Shown: positions 21,339 through 32,719 of the stretch, one piece after another
How positions within the stretch are numbered: position 1 is the stretch's first letter
Layout of the letters: each line of letters starts with the position of its first letter
Assembly (NCBI GenBank): GCA_029532625.1
Contig: JARFXM010000003.1
Span: 2,666,001 to 2,730,000 of the forward strand
Direction of reading: 5' to 3'
Source of the DNA: Lomentospora prolificans
Taxonomy: Eukaryota > Ascomycota > Sordariomycetes > Microascales > Microascaceae
DNA length: 64,000 bases
Program-made: the position numbers and the translations under genes
The notes under the pieces: generated by a model
Told to the model about the DNA's origin: nothing
The model's input: only the letters and a program-made list of their open reading frames with translations
Databases searched by the model: none

Positions 21339-24329
21339 TCATGTAACAACCCACTCGGTTCCGCGCTTGATAAACTTCTCGAGCAAGATGCTCAAATCTG
21401 AAAGGACGAAACGACAAATGTAAAACGCAAAGAACTCGGCTGCGTGCCTAGTGCAAAGCTCGAGCCCAACCTGCGTCTTGTCGGCGTGACGCAGTCCGGG
21501 GTCCTCCACTTGTCTCGCAATCTGGTCTAATTTTTGGAACGTGATGTTAGCTTTCTACTTGAACCGAACGCTGGGAGCGGCTCCTCAACTTACCAACAGT
21601 TTGCGCAGCATCAAATAGCCTCGCAAGCGATTCCATATAATGTGCCTGCGGGCCAGTAAACTGGGCTTGATTGACCAGGCGTTTAGGGGGTCGACTCGTC
21701 GGCTGAAGAGTCATGGGCAACGTTTCCAAAATGGGCGAGTCAAGGCCGTTGTCTCCGACTTTGGTGCTATATGACCCTGCCAGGCCAGCTGACGAATTCT
21801 TCGCCCTAAGCCGGCGCCAGGAAAAGGGTGCTGATGACTTTCCAGAGATGCTGGCCGATCTGGGCGGGTTGGCAAATGGAGTTTCTCCGTCCAAGCCACT
21901 CAGCGAATCCTTAAATAGAGTACTCGGACTTTGTACGCCGACCTCGTTCCCTAACTTCCGCGTGAGATTCGCCGTCATCTGCTCTAGGACCCCTTCGAGG
22001 GCTTGCATTTCTTCCAGGACAGCGTCAGCGTCACAGGTATCAACTTGAGCCAATTTTGAGAGAGCGGCTGTGAGGAAGTCGCATGTCGCAATTTTGTCCT
22101 CAAGGTTCCGGAGCTTCACGCCTTTAACCTTCCACACCTCCTGAGGAACAAATACTTTGTTACTTAAATAACCACCACGTGAGTGCGCCAAGGTTTGGTA
22201 AAGACACCTCATAAGCCAAAATGGACGCAATAAGAAATCATTTGGACAGGGCTCAAGAGCAACCGGCGCATCACCCCACTGAGAATCTGGAGACCCAGGG
22301 CGAGACCGGCTTTGAAGGCCACCGTCGAATAGATAAAGGCTCTCGGCCGAGTCCGTGGGGAACTGTCCGTCGAATGTCGACATCATCGGAGTCGACGTAG
22401 TGGAAAAGCTCGGTAAACGGCCAGTTGACACGAAGGGATTGCTGGAGGGCGTTCCCGGAGACAGGTCCTCGTCAAGGTTCGACAAAGACATATTACGGCT
22501 CTTCGCGCTACGTAGACTAGACGACGAGTAATTCTTAGCCATTAGTGAACGAGCCAACGGAGAAGCCGCCCGACCCAGAGCCTGCTCCGCCTCCGTTTCC
22601 TCGCGCTCCTCGAGAATAGGGCTCTCCTCGGCAAGCAAGGTAAGACCTCCAGTCAAGCGCTCAGGAGAGGATGCACCGCGAGGTCGAGGGCCTTGGTTTG
22701 GTACATTTGCTTCCGTCATAGACTCCCTAAATGGTGGCCGCGGTAACTTGGAGGTCTCAATCTTTAATTGTTTCATGTTCTGACCGCTCAACCGTCGACT
22801 TCGTACTCCTTGTTCCGGGCTGCGAGAGGGCGGCCTGATGAATGGCATCGGTAGATCGGGCAAGGCGTGGGCGGGTGGTGGTGGGGTGGCTGCAGCCCGC
22901 GAAGTGATTGTAGTGTTCGGCCCAATCTCTCTTGGCGGAGACAGCTTCGTCGCAGGCTCCTCCGCACCAGCGCCACCAAACCAAGCTCGGGAATCACTCC
23001 GAGGAGGTATCTCTGCGAATTGATCTTCACGGCGACCGAACGCAAAGTCTTCGATTTCGTAACCACGCGCCATCTCTTCGAGCATCCGTTCGTCGTCCTC
23101 CGATGACTCGTCGTCATAGAAATCCTCTGGCACGGTGGGAGAGGCGTAATCGACTGGGGGATTATTTCGGCGCATTTCTCTTTCTTGTTCAAAGCGTATT
23201 GCTTCAAGCTCGCTCTGCCGAACGCGTTCCTTCGCAAGCTCTACTCTTCTTAACGCAGCTGTCACCACCGATACGCCTTCTTCGTCAGAATCTACAGGCA
23301 CGAACCCGTCATCATAGGCGGCTTCAACAGCTGCGTCAAGAGCCGCATCGAACTCGGCCTCCGTGTCTCCGCTGGGTGCTCGTATATGTTTCCTCCTTAC
23401 CCCGAGTGATGATGTGCGAGAATGAACAGAGGAAGATGCAGAGCCGCCCGAATCAGCTTTAGAATCTAACCACGAGTCTGACTCATGGCTTATGTCACGG
23501 TGATGCCCGTTGACGGCGGCGTTTGTCTGCATCGAGGAGAAGTGACTAGTAGGAATTAGTGTCGGTGTATGAGGTTGGAGACCAAGTCCGGTTGGCTCAA
23601 GAGGTCGCCGGGGCGAAAGCGGGGGAGGTATATCGTGATCTGCGTCAGGTCGTTGGAGAATAAGATGGTTTTCGGGCGACCACTTGGGAGCTGGGGACGC
23701 CGAGTACGCTGGCTCAACGTCCACAGGCCGGGCACTCGCCCATCTTGGTGGGTGAACTACATTGTTAGGCGGCGATTGGCTCTCCGCGGTTCGAATAATC
23801 CGTGTCACGGTCGCGGTTTCGATTACCGAGATCTCGGCGGGGTCATCTTCGAGGTTAAGAGTGGTAGTGGTGGAAGGTGGGTAACTGTCGCTATCAGGCC
23901 TTGCGGGAAGCGCCTTGTCGTCGTCTACTATGAGTTCCTCGTGGCTCAACTGGTCCAACTCCTCGATGCGGCTCGTATAGGTTTTACGCTACGCACAAAC
24001 GAAGCAGGTTAGAAGAGCTTGTAGCCTCAGGACCCGGGCCACCAATAACATACAATTGCTTCCAGCTTTCGCCGGTCGTCTTCGGAACTAGTTTTCTGCA
24101 GAACCTGCTGGAGAAGATCACAAGCCTCGAGGTACGAGATCCTCGCACCCTCGAAGTTCTGCGCATTGTCGAGTTGTACTGCTGTATTCGCCTTCTGCAG
24201 GGCCTTGGAGAGCATAGCCTTCTGCGAAGATCTACTCGGCCGCGTGCTAGACTGGGCCTTATCGCTCCCACCCCGAGAGCGGGTCCGCGAGTGTCCTGGG
24301 GCTGGTGGAGCCATTTGCTGATAAGGCAT
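21339..24329 (-). CDS. MIT-domain protein with long disordered middle
   Basis: Three exons (24329-24054, 23988-21594, 21526-21339) give 952 residues. Residues about 36-105 form an MIT domain: helices SKALQKANTAVQLDNAQNFE, ISYLEACDLLQQVL and LEAIRKTYTSRIEELDQLS, with the first intron inside the third helix. MIT domains bind ESCRT-III tails or microtubule-associated partners. A long disordered region rich in Ser, Pro and Glu/Asp follows (about 105-640). The C-terminal 300 residues look folded and helical (DFLLRPFWLMRCLYQTLAHS, then a final helix pair ending EKFIKRGTEWVVT). This layout occurs in many Pezizomycotina proteins annotated only as MIT-domain containing; no function is established. Introns are GT-AG and in phase; the second has a GTAAGT donor and ends AAATTAG. 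A read-through stop 19 codons beyond that donor would truncate the protein, so the spliced form is preferred. Confidence 0.9.
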
Positions 24330-25872
24330 CTCGAGAGTGTTCGGTGGTCGGTTGAGGTCTGGATGGGGGGGTGTTCGATCTTCTTGAAGCCCTGGAATAT
24401 CGGTGCCGGGACTGCGTCGTTCTGATTACCGGATCATTGTTCTGCACACCGGGAGGACTACACCCTCGTCACCAGCATGAGTCGGGAAGTGGCGGCGGCC
24501 AGATGGAGGGTGGTGATTCGGATGGTGATATGTCCCTGATATGACGTCGAAAGTGGCCTTATGAGACAGAAGCGAAAACGGCTGTGGATCTGGCAGGCGA
24601 TTGGAATTCGGTCGTTTCTCCGTCGATGCTCTGCCGTGGCGGACCTGACTTTTGTTTCAATGAAGCGTCCGTACTCGTCTCACGGCCAAATTTGGGTTGG
24701 TCGAGACCCCTGAAACCGCATTGAGACTGCGGGGAGCGTCATTACTAAGCTCGGTGACTCGCAGAGCCGATCTGGGACGATATTAAACTTGCCTATCCTG
24801 GCGACCCTCACGCGTGTTCCCTCGCAAAAGCCGAACCCCTTTTTTCCACAAGCCCGCCCCTGAACATGCAATGGATGCGATGGCAACAGGCTAAGAACCC
24901 ACATCCATTCAGCTAAGCAATCTTAACAATTAATTAGAAAAGCTTAACTCGGATAATGGCAGGGACCAGCACCCATGTCCAAGTCCAAGACGCCCCATCC
25001 TTCCCACCTTTCTGCAACTGGCGCTTGATTCGGACTCAAACAATCGGGACGGGAGGGCATCTTCCTACGATGGAAGCACTCCTGCCTCAGCTGGCCGTCC
25101 ACGCATATGGAAACCACTGATGTGAACGCGTTTCCATCATGGCGACCACTGATCTCGGCCTGTTCGGCCGGTTAGGCGGCCAACGGCTCCGACCTGCAAA
25201 GCATCGGATCCTACGCGGCAACGGCAGCGCCATCATGCAGTGCACTAACACGCACAAGCCGGCCCGAACAATGCCTTTCTTCCCATTGTCCTCGTCGAGA
25301 ATCGGGTCGAATGATGCATCCATCCCACAGCATCCACACGTCATCAAAGGACAGACACACCACGATGGTTTCTCCAGCGCGCCATTGCATCATTCCCTTA
25401 TTCTTCCGAACCAGGAATCGAGGGTTGCTTCGGCCCAGAACTAGCTCCTTGACCGCTGCGCACCCGCCGCTTGATTAGTGGGATGGCAAATCTCCGAACC
25501 AAAGCGTTGTACCAACACCCCGGAAAGACATTTGCTATTTCCCCAGCTGCAACGACAAGCTCCTCCTGGCTTTTGTTTCCCCTCTCGTGAGCAGTAATGA
25601 CGAGAGGTGATTGCCGGATTTTACAATGGCACCCAAAATAGTACTTTAGTTTACCTAGCTTTCTTGCAGAGCTGCACATTTCGTAGAATTGGAACGAGGT
25701 TTATAAAACCACTTGACACTCGGGTCGTGAGACTATAACTAGAACAAGCTCGTCGTATTCGTTCTCGACATTGTAACGCGTTTCCCATGGAACTTATCTC
25801 GTAGAGTGCGTGCCTTCGCCATTCACCCGGCTCAATAATTGTGTAATTGTCCATATAATACCGTACAATACA
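24330..25872. other. Divergent intergenic region, includes endoglucanase promoter
   Basis: About 1.5 kb without a supportable gene. Open frames here (for instance 101 codons at 25139-25444) have no features. The right part is the GH45 promoter: it holds a TATA box at 25702-25708 and two CYCCRS sequences (25518-25523 and 25541-25546), which match the binding consensus of the carbon-catabolite repressor CreA/CRE1. Confidence 0.5.
25702..25708 (+). promoter_or_regulatory. TATA box of the GH45 endoglucanase gene
   Basis: TATAAAA, 165 bases upstream of the start codon, fits a regulated secreted-enzyme promoter. The assignment rests on motif and spacing. Confidence 0.5.
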
Positions 25873-26887
25873 ATGACTCGACAGATTCTCGGGCTCCTTC
25901 TGGCTGCCGCCTCTGCCAGCACCGTGCTAGGTGCCTCTGGTTCAGGCAGCTCGACCAGGTACGACGCCCAAACTTACCGTGTAAAGCTTGTGCGAGCTAC
26001 TCGGGATTCCAACGACTAACGTGCGGACAGATACTGGGACTGCTGCAAGCCTTCCTGCTCCTGGTCCGGAAAGGGCAGTCTCCTCCAGGGCCCCGTTCTC
26101 AGCTGCGACAAGAACGACAACCCCCTCTCCAACCCCGACGTGAAGAGCGGATGCGACAACGGCAGCGCCTACACCTGTTCCAACAACTCCCCGTGGGCCG
26201 TCAACGATCAAGTCGCCTTCGGCTTCGCCGCCACCCACATTAGCGGCGGAAATGAGGCCAGCTGGTGCTGTGCCTGCTACAAGTATGTCCTCCGTGCCCA
26301 CCTACCACCCGGAAAGAAAAGAGACTAACTCTATCCCAAAAAGGCTGACCTTCACCTCCGGCCCCGTCGCTGGCAAGACCATGGTCGTCCAATCCACCAA
26401 CACTGGCGGCGACCTCTCCGGCAACCAGTTCGACCTTCAGATACCCGGCGGCGGTGTGGGCATCTTTGACGGGTGTGCCTCTCAGTTTGGCCAGAGCTTG
26501 CCCGGCGAGCGCTACGGAGGCATCTCGTCGAGGTCCCAGTGCGACAGTTTCCCCGCCAGCCTCAAAGACGGCTGCTACTGGAGGTTCGACTGGTTCAACA
26601 ACGCTGACAACCCCAGCCACACCTTCGAGCAGGTCCAGTGCCCCAGCGAACTTGTCGCCATCTCCGGATGCCGCCGCGCCGATGACTCTAGCTTCCCCGT
26701 CTTCCAGTTACCCTCGAGCCCCGCCACTTCCTCCACGACTCCCCCTGCTAGCTCAACCTCTCTCCCGCCATCAGGCGGAGCTTCTCAGTGGGCCCAATGT
26801 GGTGGTATTGGTTGGAGCGGCCCTACCACTTGTGTCTCGCCTTACCAGTGCACAAAGCTCAACGACTACTATTCCCAGTGCTTGTAG
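25873..26887 (+). CDS. Endoglucanase, GH45 with C-terminal CBM1
   Basis: Three exons (25873-25958, 26031-26282, 26344-26887) encode 293 residues. A signal peptide (MTRQILGLLLAAASASTVLG) directs secretion. The GH45 domain starts at STRYWDCCKPSCSW; Asp32 is the catalytic base and Asp143 (in GNQFDLQIPGGG) the acid, by alignment with Humicola insolens EGV (Asp10, Asp121). Cys-rich motifs WCCACY and DWFNNADNP are conserved. A Thr/Ser/Pro linker (about 233-258) leads to a fungal CBM1 cellulose-binding module (residues 261-293, QWAQCGGIGWSGPTTC through YYSQCL). The enzyme cleaves internal beta-1,4-glucan bonds of cellulose with inversion. The close match to EGV-type enzymes from saprotrophic and plant-associated Sordariomycetes supports the host group. 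Both introns are GT-AG with GACTAAC branch points. The upstream TATA box and CreA-like sites suggest carbon-regulated expression. Confidence 0.96.
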
Positions 26888-27121
26888 GCAATAATGAAGG
26901 GATTACGGGTGCGGGACGAGGTCGAGAGAGAGTTACGCAAAGCGTCGTGGCAGACCGTTAAAATGTAGATATTCCAAGCCGAAAATAACTGTACATAGCA
27001 CGTTCAAACAAAGGTAGTATCTCGCTAGAGAGAAGTAAGTCTCTTAACAGGAGAAGTGGGCCAAACAACAAAACGTAATGTCCTTCACAAAAATGTATTT
27101 CCAGGACGTCCTTTAAACAAC

Positions 27122-28630
27122 TCAGTAATTACAGATCCCACCACCCTCCTCGTCAATTTCCCAAGCACCAGCTAGCCCATTTGCTCCGTGGTCAGGCGGC
27201 GCCACGCCCTCTGGCACTGGCTGCTCGGGCATCTTCAAAATTTCTTCGTGAGTATCCGACTTCATTTTCTTGTTCATGAAGCTTCGGGTCCATTCAGCGA
27301 TGGCCGGCTCGCCAGTCTCATCGCGGGCCTGTTTGAGGAATGGCAACAACGCAGTACCACCAGTGCCCGTGAGATTCGATTTCTTAGCACCCTCGGGTTC
27401 GTCACGGCGGGAACCCTGCTGTTGACTCTTGGAACTAGCAGTGGCAAGATTGAGGCGCTGGCGTGTGGCGGCCGGACTTCGAGATCGACTTCGAGCCCGC
27501 GCCTCGCGCGCTTTCATAACAATATACCTGGTGACTATAGCAATGTGCTTGTCTCGGAACGCACTCAGCATGGCGAGACAGGCATCATAGGCCAGGCATA
27601 GGTCCGGATCACCGGCTCGCGACTCGACAAAGTCGCGGATGTTGGCAACCTTCTCGACATCATTCAGGAAGCGTGCGTGGTCCTTGGGCATGTACTGGCG
27701 CATCTCGCTGAGAAAGTTGTGTCCCGAGGCGCTGCCCGTTTTACCAGTGCTGGGGCCAGAGGGACGTTTCTCTCCCGTCGGACGATGCTGGATTCCCAAA
27801 ATGATATCAAAGAATTGGATCAAGCTACTCTGGGCATTGCTTCCACCACTGTAGCATCGATATTCAACGTTGCCATCAGCATCTTCGTACATTACACCAC
27901 GGGGAAGACCAGCATCGGCCATATTCTTGGTACCAGCAAGGAAGGGACGGATCCTGTGGTAGAAAATGGAGGGGTCACAACTCTCATGGATACGCTGAAG
28001 GATCGCCGTCAGGTCAGTGAGGCGCTCAGCGAAAGTTCGAAGGCAGCGCGTGACGGTTTTAGCGTCATCGCGGCGTGCAGCTGCAATGGCAGTCATCATG
28101 ATGGGCAGTATGGGGGCTCCTCGCGCCTCAATGGCAACTGAGACAAGGTAGAACCAAGACTCATCAAGAGAGCCGGTGAAGGTGATCAAGGTGGCAAGGT
28201 TCTCCAAGTCGTCAATGGGCTCGTCGGTGAAGATGGGCTTGAAGTTCCAAAGACAGGTCGCGGCGTAGGTTGCGATTGGGGGCAGCTCAAGGCGCTTCGA
28301 TACCTCAATCAAAGGCACCGAGATGGCAGCCGGCAAACGGTCAGCCGGAGTATCACCACCCCAGATGTAGGCATGTGCCATGAAGCACAGAATGGAGTAT
28401 GCCCTACGCCATTCTGCGTCATGTTCCAGACCAATCGTGGAGAGGACCGGGAGTCGGTCAACGACGGGACGAATCCGGCGGCTCAAAATCAGAGCCTGAA
28501 GCTCAGCAACGATAGCCTCCCATTTGTGGTAATAGGGGTCGGGAAGTCGAGTCAAAGGAATGACATCCGGCAAGAAACCCGTAGTCGGAGAAATTGCATA
28601 GTCGCTGAGGACGGGAATGTCAGGGAGCAT
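27122..28630 (-). CDS. Indoleamine 2,3-dioxygenase (IDO)
   Basis: A single exon of 502 residues. IDO is a heme enzyme that opens the indole ring of tryptophan to N-formylkynurenine, the first step of the kynurenine route to NAD. Signatures: SGGSNAQSS (about 261-269) in the heme/substrate region, and RDKHIAIVTRYI with the proximal heme ligand at about His362. The N-terminus MLPDIPVLSDYAISPTTGFL matches the family start, so I use the ATG at 28630; an in-frame ATG at 28666 would add 12 residues (MCQSHIPNSSQA) without family support. After the core, about 110 residues form a low-complexity tail with an RSRSRSP run, longer than in animal IDO. Fungi often carry several IDO paralogues (alpha, beta, gamma), and which this is cannot be told by eye. 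It lies next to the GH45 gene, converging with 234 bases between stops. Confidence 0.94.
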   Translation of the reverse strand: MLPDIPVLSDYAISPTTGFLPDVIPLTRLPDPYYHKWEAIVAELQALILSRRIRPVVDRLPVLSTIGLEHDAEWRRAYSILCFMAHAYIWGGDTPADRLPAAISVPLIEVSKRLELPPIATYAATCLWNFKPIFTDEPIDDLENLATLITFTGSLDESWFYLVSVAIEARGAPILPIMMTAIAAARRDDAKTVTRCLRTFAERLTDLTAILQRIHESCDPSIFYHRIRPFLAGTKNMADAGLPRGVMYEDADGNVEYRCYSGGSNAQSSLIQFFDIILGIQHRPTGEKRPSGPSTGKTGSASGHNFLSEMRQYMPKDHARFLNDVEKVANIRDFVESRAGDPDLCLAYDACLAMLSAFRDKHIAIVTRYIVMKAREARARSRSRSPAATRQRLNLATASSKSQQQGSRRDEPEGAKKSNLTGTGGTALLPFLKQARDETGEPAIAEWTRSFMNKKMKSDTHEEILKMPEQPVPEGVAPPDHGANGLAGAWEIDEEGGGICNY

Positions 28631-30841
28631 TGCTTGACTTGAGTTGGGTATGTGACTTTGGCACACACACTTCGAAGAATACGCGTTGGTTGTCGGTGCT
28701 CGTCTTCGAGTCTGTGAGAGGGGATAGGGTTGACTTGCGCAAATGGCGCACGTGTGTTAAGCGGGTAAGAGCGAACGGTGCCCGGAGGCTAGAACAACGA
28801 GATGTTCGAAAGTCCTGACGCAAGGAGTATGCAGATAATTGATCCGCGATACTCCTCAGCCGTGCGAGATATCTTGTGAGGTGACCATGCGATGACGGGA
28901 GAGAGTACGAGACAAATCTCAAGAGACCGCAGTCTAAATACCGAGTGGGAAATAGAAAGATGGGAATGGAGGCGCGGGAGTAGCGCGGATGGCGTCTGGG
29001 CAGTTGCTTCGTGAACCAACGTGAATGTAGAAGAACGAGTAACAAGTACCGCCCTAGGGAATAAGTTCTAAGTTGTGTAGAAGAAGAGAAGTGTCGAAAC
29101 TTCTCAAGTGGGGTTCCTTATAAGTTAAAGAAGGAGGAATGGGGATGGTTTTATAAAGAGGAAAGTGCTAAGGGAACATGGAACGAGAGTTGGCGTGGTG
29201 TGGCGGGAAGCGCCATTTTATTCCCCCCAATGCTATTTTTGAGCATTATTAACAACAAACTGAAGAAATGGCGAGTTGCGGAGGTTCAAGGTGTGCGACT
29301 GGAGTCGTCTTGAGTCGAGCTGGCCAAAGTCCCGCGCAAAGGCAGTCCCTCACCCCGCCACTCCTACGCGGCAAAGGAAACGAAGAGAGGGTTGGAACAG
29401 GGAGAAGAAAATGTACAGTCAGAACTGTCCGAACGCCACAAGAAAAAAAATAGCCGCTAGGTTATTCCCGGGTATACCGAGTGCGGAATGGCCGCGATGT
29501 TCTTGGACAGATCGGATCACCACTTGGCTGTCCCCAGCCATCAGGCACCTGACTAGAGACACAGGCCAGTTAGAGGTCGGTTCTGGTTCATGGCTATTAT
29601 CGGCGGCCCAAGAGAGCGGACGACTCGGAACACATTTGATGTCAAGGCTAGATGTAGATCTATGTACATGTATCCGTCGATGTAGATATAGATGTACCGT
29701 TTTTTGAGTAGAGTGGGTTCTGGCTTGAGGAACGCCTGGCCTCGAGAACATGAAAACGGTCCTCGGAAATGCGCTACTTCCACATCGATGGATGATATGC
29801 ATGTCAGGGCCTCGTGGCCTGGGACTCCATGTTTTTGACACGGCCAGCCCAATCGCGAAGATTTTCGGGACTTGCTCACAAACAATGCGCGTGTGGACGT
29901 CTCCCGTATGATGCGACAATTAAATTAGCCCTGTCTGGGGCATGCCCCAACAACAGACTTTTTCGGCGCTCGGAACACCAGCCCACAGCTTTGACAAAAG
30001 CGAAGGCAACGCCAATCAGAGAGGGCCATGGTGTGGGGACAGAGCGTGCGAGGGACTCAAGTCTGCAGTAAATGTCACTTGAAGGTTCCTTGCCTATGTG
30101 TTGCTTGCCACACCCTTGGAGACATCCTCGAGCGCTCCGGTGGGCTCCGATTCTCCTCCGGTCGTTCTCACCCCTATTGATCGCTCTCGCCCGCGCTCTC
30201 AATCAGCTTTTTCTTTTTTCTTTTCCTCCGTGTTCCCACTTTCTCACTCTCCCTGCATGCTGGAGTTTCCACAGGAGTTTTCACAGGAGCGCTTCCCTTC
30301 GGGTGAGGCCCCCGCCTCGTATAATCAACCTTCACAGCACTATGTATGGATGGCTTAACTCGTCAACCAACAGCATTTTGGGACTTTTCCCTTCGTAAAG
30401 GAAAACGGATGGGGCCATGTCCCTCCATATTCCCGGCAGTATGCTGACAAAGCCACATAGCCCCGCCATCAGCACTTTGACTGGAGAGACTCTTGGATTT
30501 AACATCTATTACTGAGTATACATACACTATTAGACTAGCGCCCATTGCGTTTGTGACAGATTTGAGTTCCTGGATTAGTCATACGGCTATTTATGTGATG
30601 GGAGGGCATTTAGCCATGTGCAGGGATTGACCAGAACTGAGATCACTTTTTGGTGTTTTGCTCGCCAAGGTGGGGGACGTCGCTGCATGGTCCGAGCTTC
30701 TAAGCTTGCCATGACGAAACACCAGGCTTCCTCGGAGCGAGCGATCAATTGTCAACCTCAAAACGAGCGGCGCTGGACAAGAAATACGGCACGATCCACC
30801 CTGTAGGCCGCCTCCCCGTCCTTTCCAAGACCCAGCCAACC
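28631..30841. other. Divergent intergenic region between IDO and VPS23
   Basis: About 2.2 kb without a supportable gene. The left part should be the IDO leader and promoter; TTTTATA at 29149-29155 gives TATAAAA on the minus strand about 520 bases from the IDO start. Frames of 108-166 codons on both strands in 29419-30400 overlap one another and lack family features, so I treat them as chance. Confidence 0.45.
29149..29155 (-). promoter_or_regulatory. Possible TATA box for IDO
   Basis: TATAAAA reads on the minus strand, about 520 bases upstream of the IDO start, implying a long leader. Based on motif only. Confidence 0.35.
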
Positions 30842-32719
30842 ATGCCAGTCCCCCAGCATGTTTTGAATTGGTTATACAGCGTCCTTACGAGCGTACGAAG
30901 CGATCATCCCTCTTAATGCCGCTAAGATCTGTCTCGAGCTCTAAACCACTAACTCTACCTACTCTTACTCTAGGAATATCACGACGTTAATAGGACCTAC
31001 AACGATGTTGCCCAAGCGCTCTCCTTATACCCTAGTCTTTCTCCGCGGACAGACGTTCATAGTATGTTCACATGCTCAAGAGTTCCATTTATGCTCGTTT
31101 CTTCGAATGCTCTAACGCCTACTCTTCTTTGCAGCCTTTGACAATGGAGTCTCAGCTCTCTTAGTCCATCTATCCGGTACCCTACCGGTGGTATTTCGCG
31201 GCGCAACCTATCGCTTTCCGATATCAGTATGGGTCCCCCATGCCTATCCAAAGGCTGCACCTCTAGTATATGTCAAGCCGACCGAGACGATGCTTGTACG
31301 CCCGGGTCAGCATGTCGACCCGCAGGGCCAGGTTTACCATCCTTACCTTGCGGCCTGGGCCAACTTTTGGGATGTATGCGTGTCTAGCCGTCTTTTTCCG
31401 CCCATATCTTACCGTCTCTTACCTAACCTGTCCTCCAGAAATCCACACTTGGCGACCTACTCACTATCCTCGCTGATGTATTCGCCAAAGAGCCTCCAGT
31501 CATTGCGCGTCAGCCGCTGTCCCAACAGGTAGCTCAACGGCCGCCTCCCTCGAACTCTCAATCTCCCGAGCCGAATCCCACGCCACCTCCCGTGCCTCGG
31601 GGTCCTTCTACCCATCAACAGAGGCCCGTGGTACCCTCCGACCAGGCCCCTCCCCCGCCTCCGAAACTCGGCACGCAACAGGTCTCTACACCGACCCCTC
31701 CCCCACAACCGAAACCTGAGTCGTTGCCCGAGCTCCGACCGAAGCCTACGTCGTCTCAGAACACGGGCTCATCGAGAAGCTCTGATCAGCCGCCGCCACC
31801 GCCGCCTCGTCCACATAGCACCTATACTCAAGCAGCCCAACCTCCACCCACCGCATCTCCTGAGATATCACGTCAGAATCCACCATCACGCTACGACTCT
31901 GCACCACCGCTCCCTCCGCTCCCTACTCAAGGTATCTCTTCTGCTCACCCGCCAGCCCTCCCTGTGCACTCGGCTGTGGCATCGCATGCCGGTCACCCAC
32001 CACCGAATCCGGCCAGCTGGCAACCTTCAGGGTCACAGCCGCCTCTTCAAGCCCTTCCACTCCACCATCAATATGCGGTACCCGTCGGTGCGCCTTCTCA
32101 ACAACCATTGCCGCAACAGCAATTACCACCACCAAAGAAGCAGCCACCGCCGGACCTACTTGACGAACCACTCGATGTGAAAGGCTCAGAGCTGAACTAC
32201 GTACCCCCACCGCCTATCCCTCCCAATCCCGAAAGAGACGCCCTTCTACGCCAACTAGGGAAGGCATTGCAGCAGGAGCGAGAGCAGAGTCGCCAGAGGA
32301 ATAATACCTACATATCTGGATTAGAAGCGCAGCGCGGCGCGATGATCAATGCTTACAATACCTTGAGCTCAGAACGGCTAGCACTTGGGCAGGTGTCGAC
32401 CCTGCTTAATTCTAATGCGGGAATTCTCCGAGAAGCACTGCGAAAGGCCGATTCAGTCATCGATAGCTCTCGTCAGCACCCGGAACCGGACATTGACGAG
32501 TTGTTGGTTGCACCCACTGTTGTTGCCAACCAATTGTATACCCTAGTCGCCGAGGAACGCGCCATTGGAGACACAATTTTCATGCTTGGCCGAGCAGTCG
32601 AACGCGGGCGTATTTCACCTGCCGTATTTGCTAAAACAACAAGGAGTCTTGCACGCGAATGGTACCTCAAGAAGGCACTTGTACGGAAGATTGCTACTGG
32701 TATGGGGTTGTCGGTATGA
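30842..32719 (+). CDS. VPS23: ESCRT-I subunit Vps23 (Tsg101 homologue)
   Basis: Four exons (30842-30892, 30974-31061, 31135-31373, 31439-32719) encode 552 residues. The N-terminal UEV domain (about residues 1-150) shows MPVPQHVLNWLYSVLTSEYH, VFRGATYRFPISVWVPHAYP, PLVYVKP and HPYLAAWANFWDKS; like Tsg101 it has no catalytic Cys and instead binds ubiquitin and PTAP-type motifs. A long Pro-rich linker (about 150-390) follows, then a coiled coil (about 390-470) and the C-terminal steadiness box, with GDTIFMLGRAVERGRISPAV and ARKWY-like LAREWYLKKAL. Vps23 is the cargo-recognising subunit of ESCRT-I and sorts ubiquitinated membrane proteins into multivesicular bodies; in filamentous fungi it also takes part in ambient-pH (Pal/Rim) signalling. 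Introns are GT-AG, in phase, with good branch points. The first exon is only 17 codons. Confidence 0.94.
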
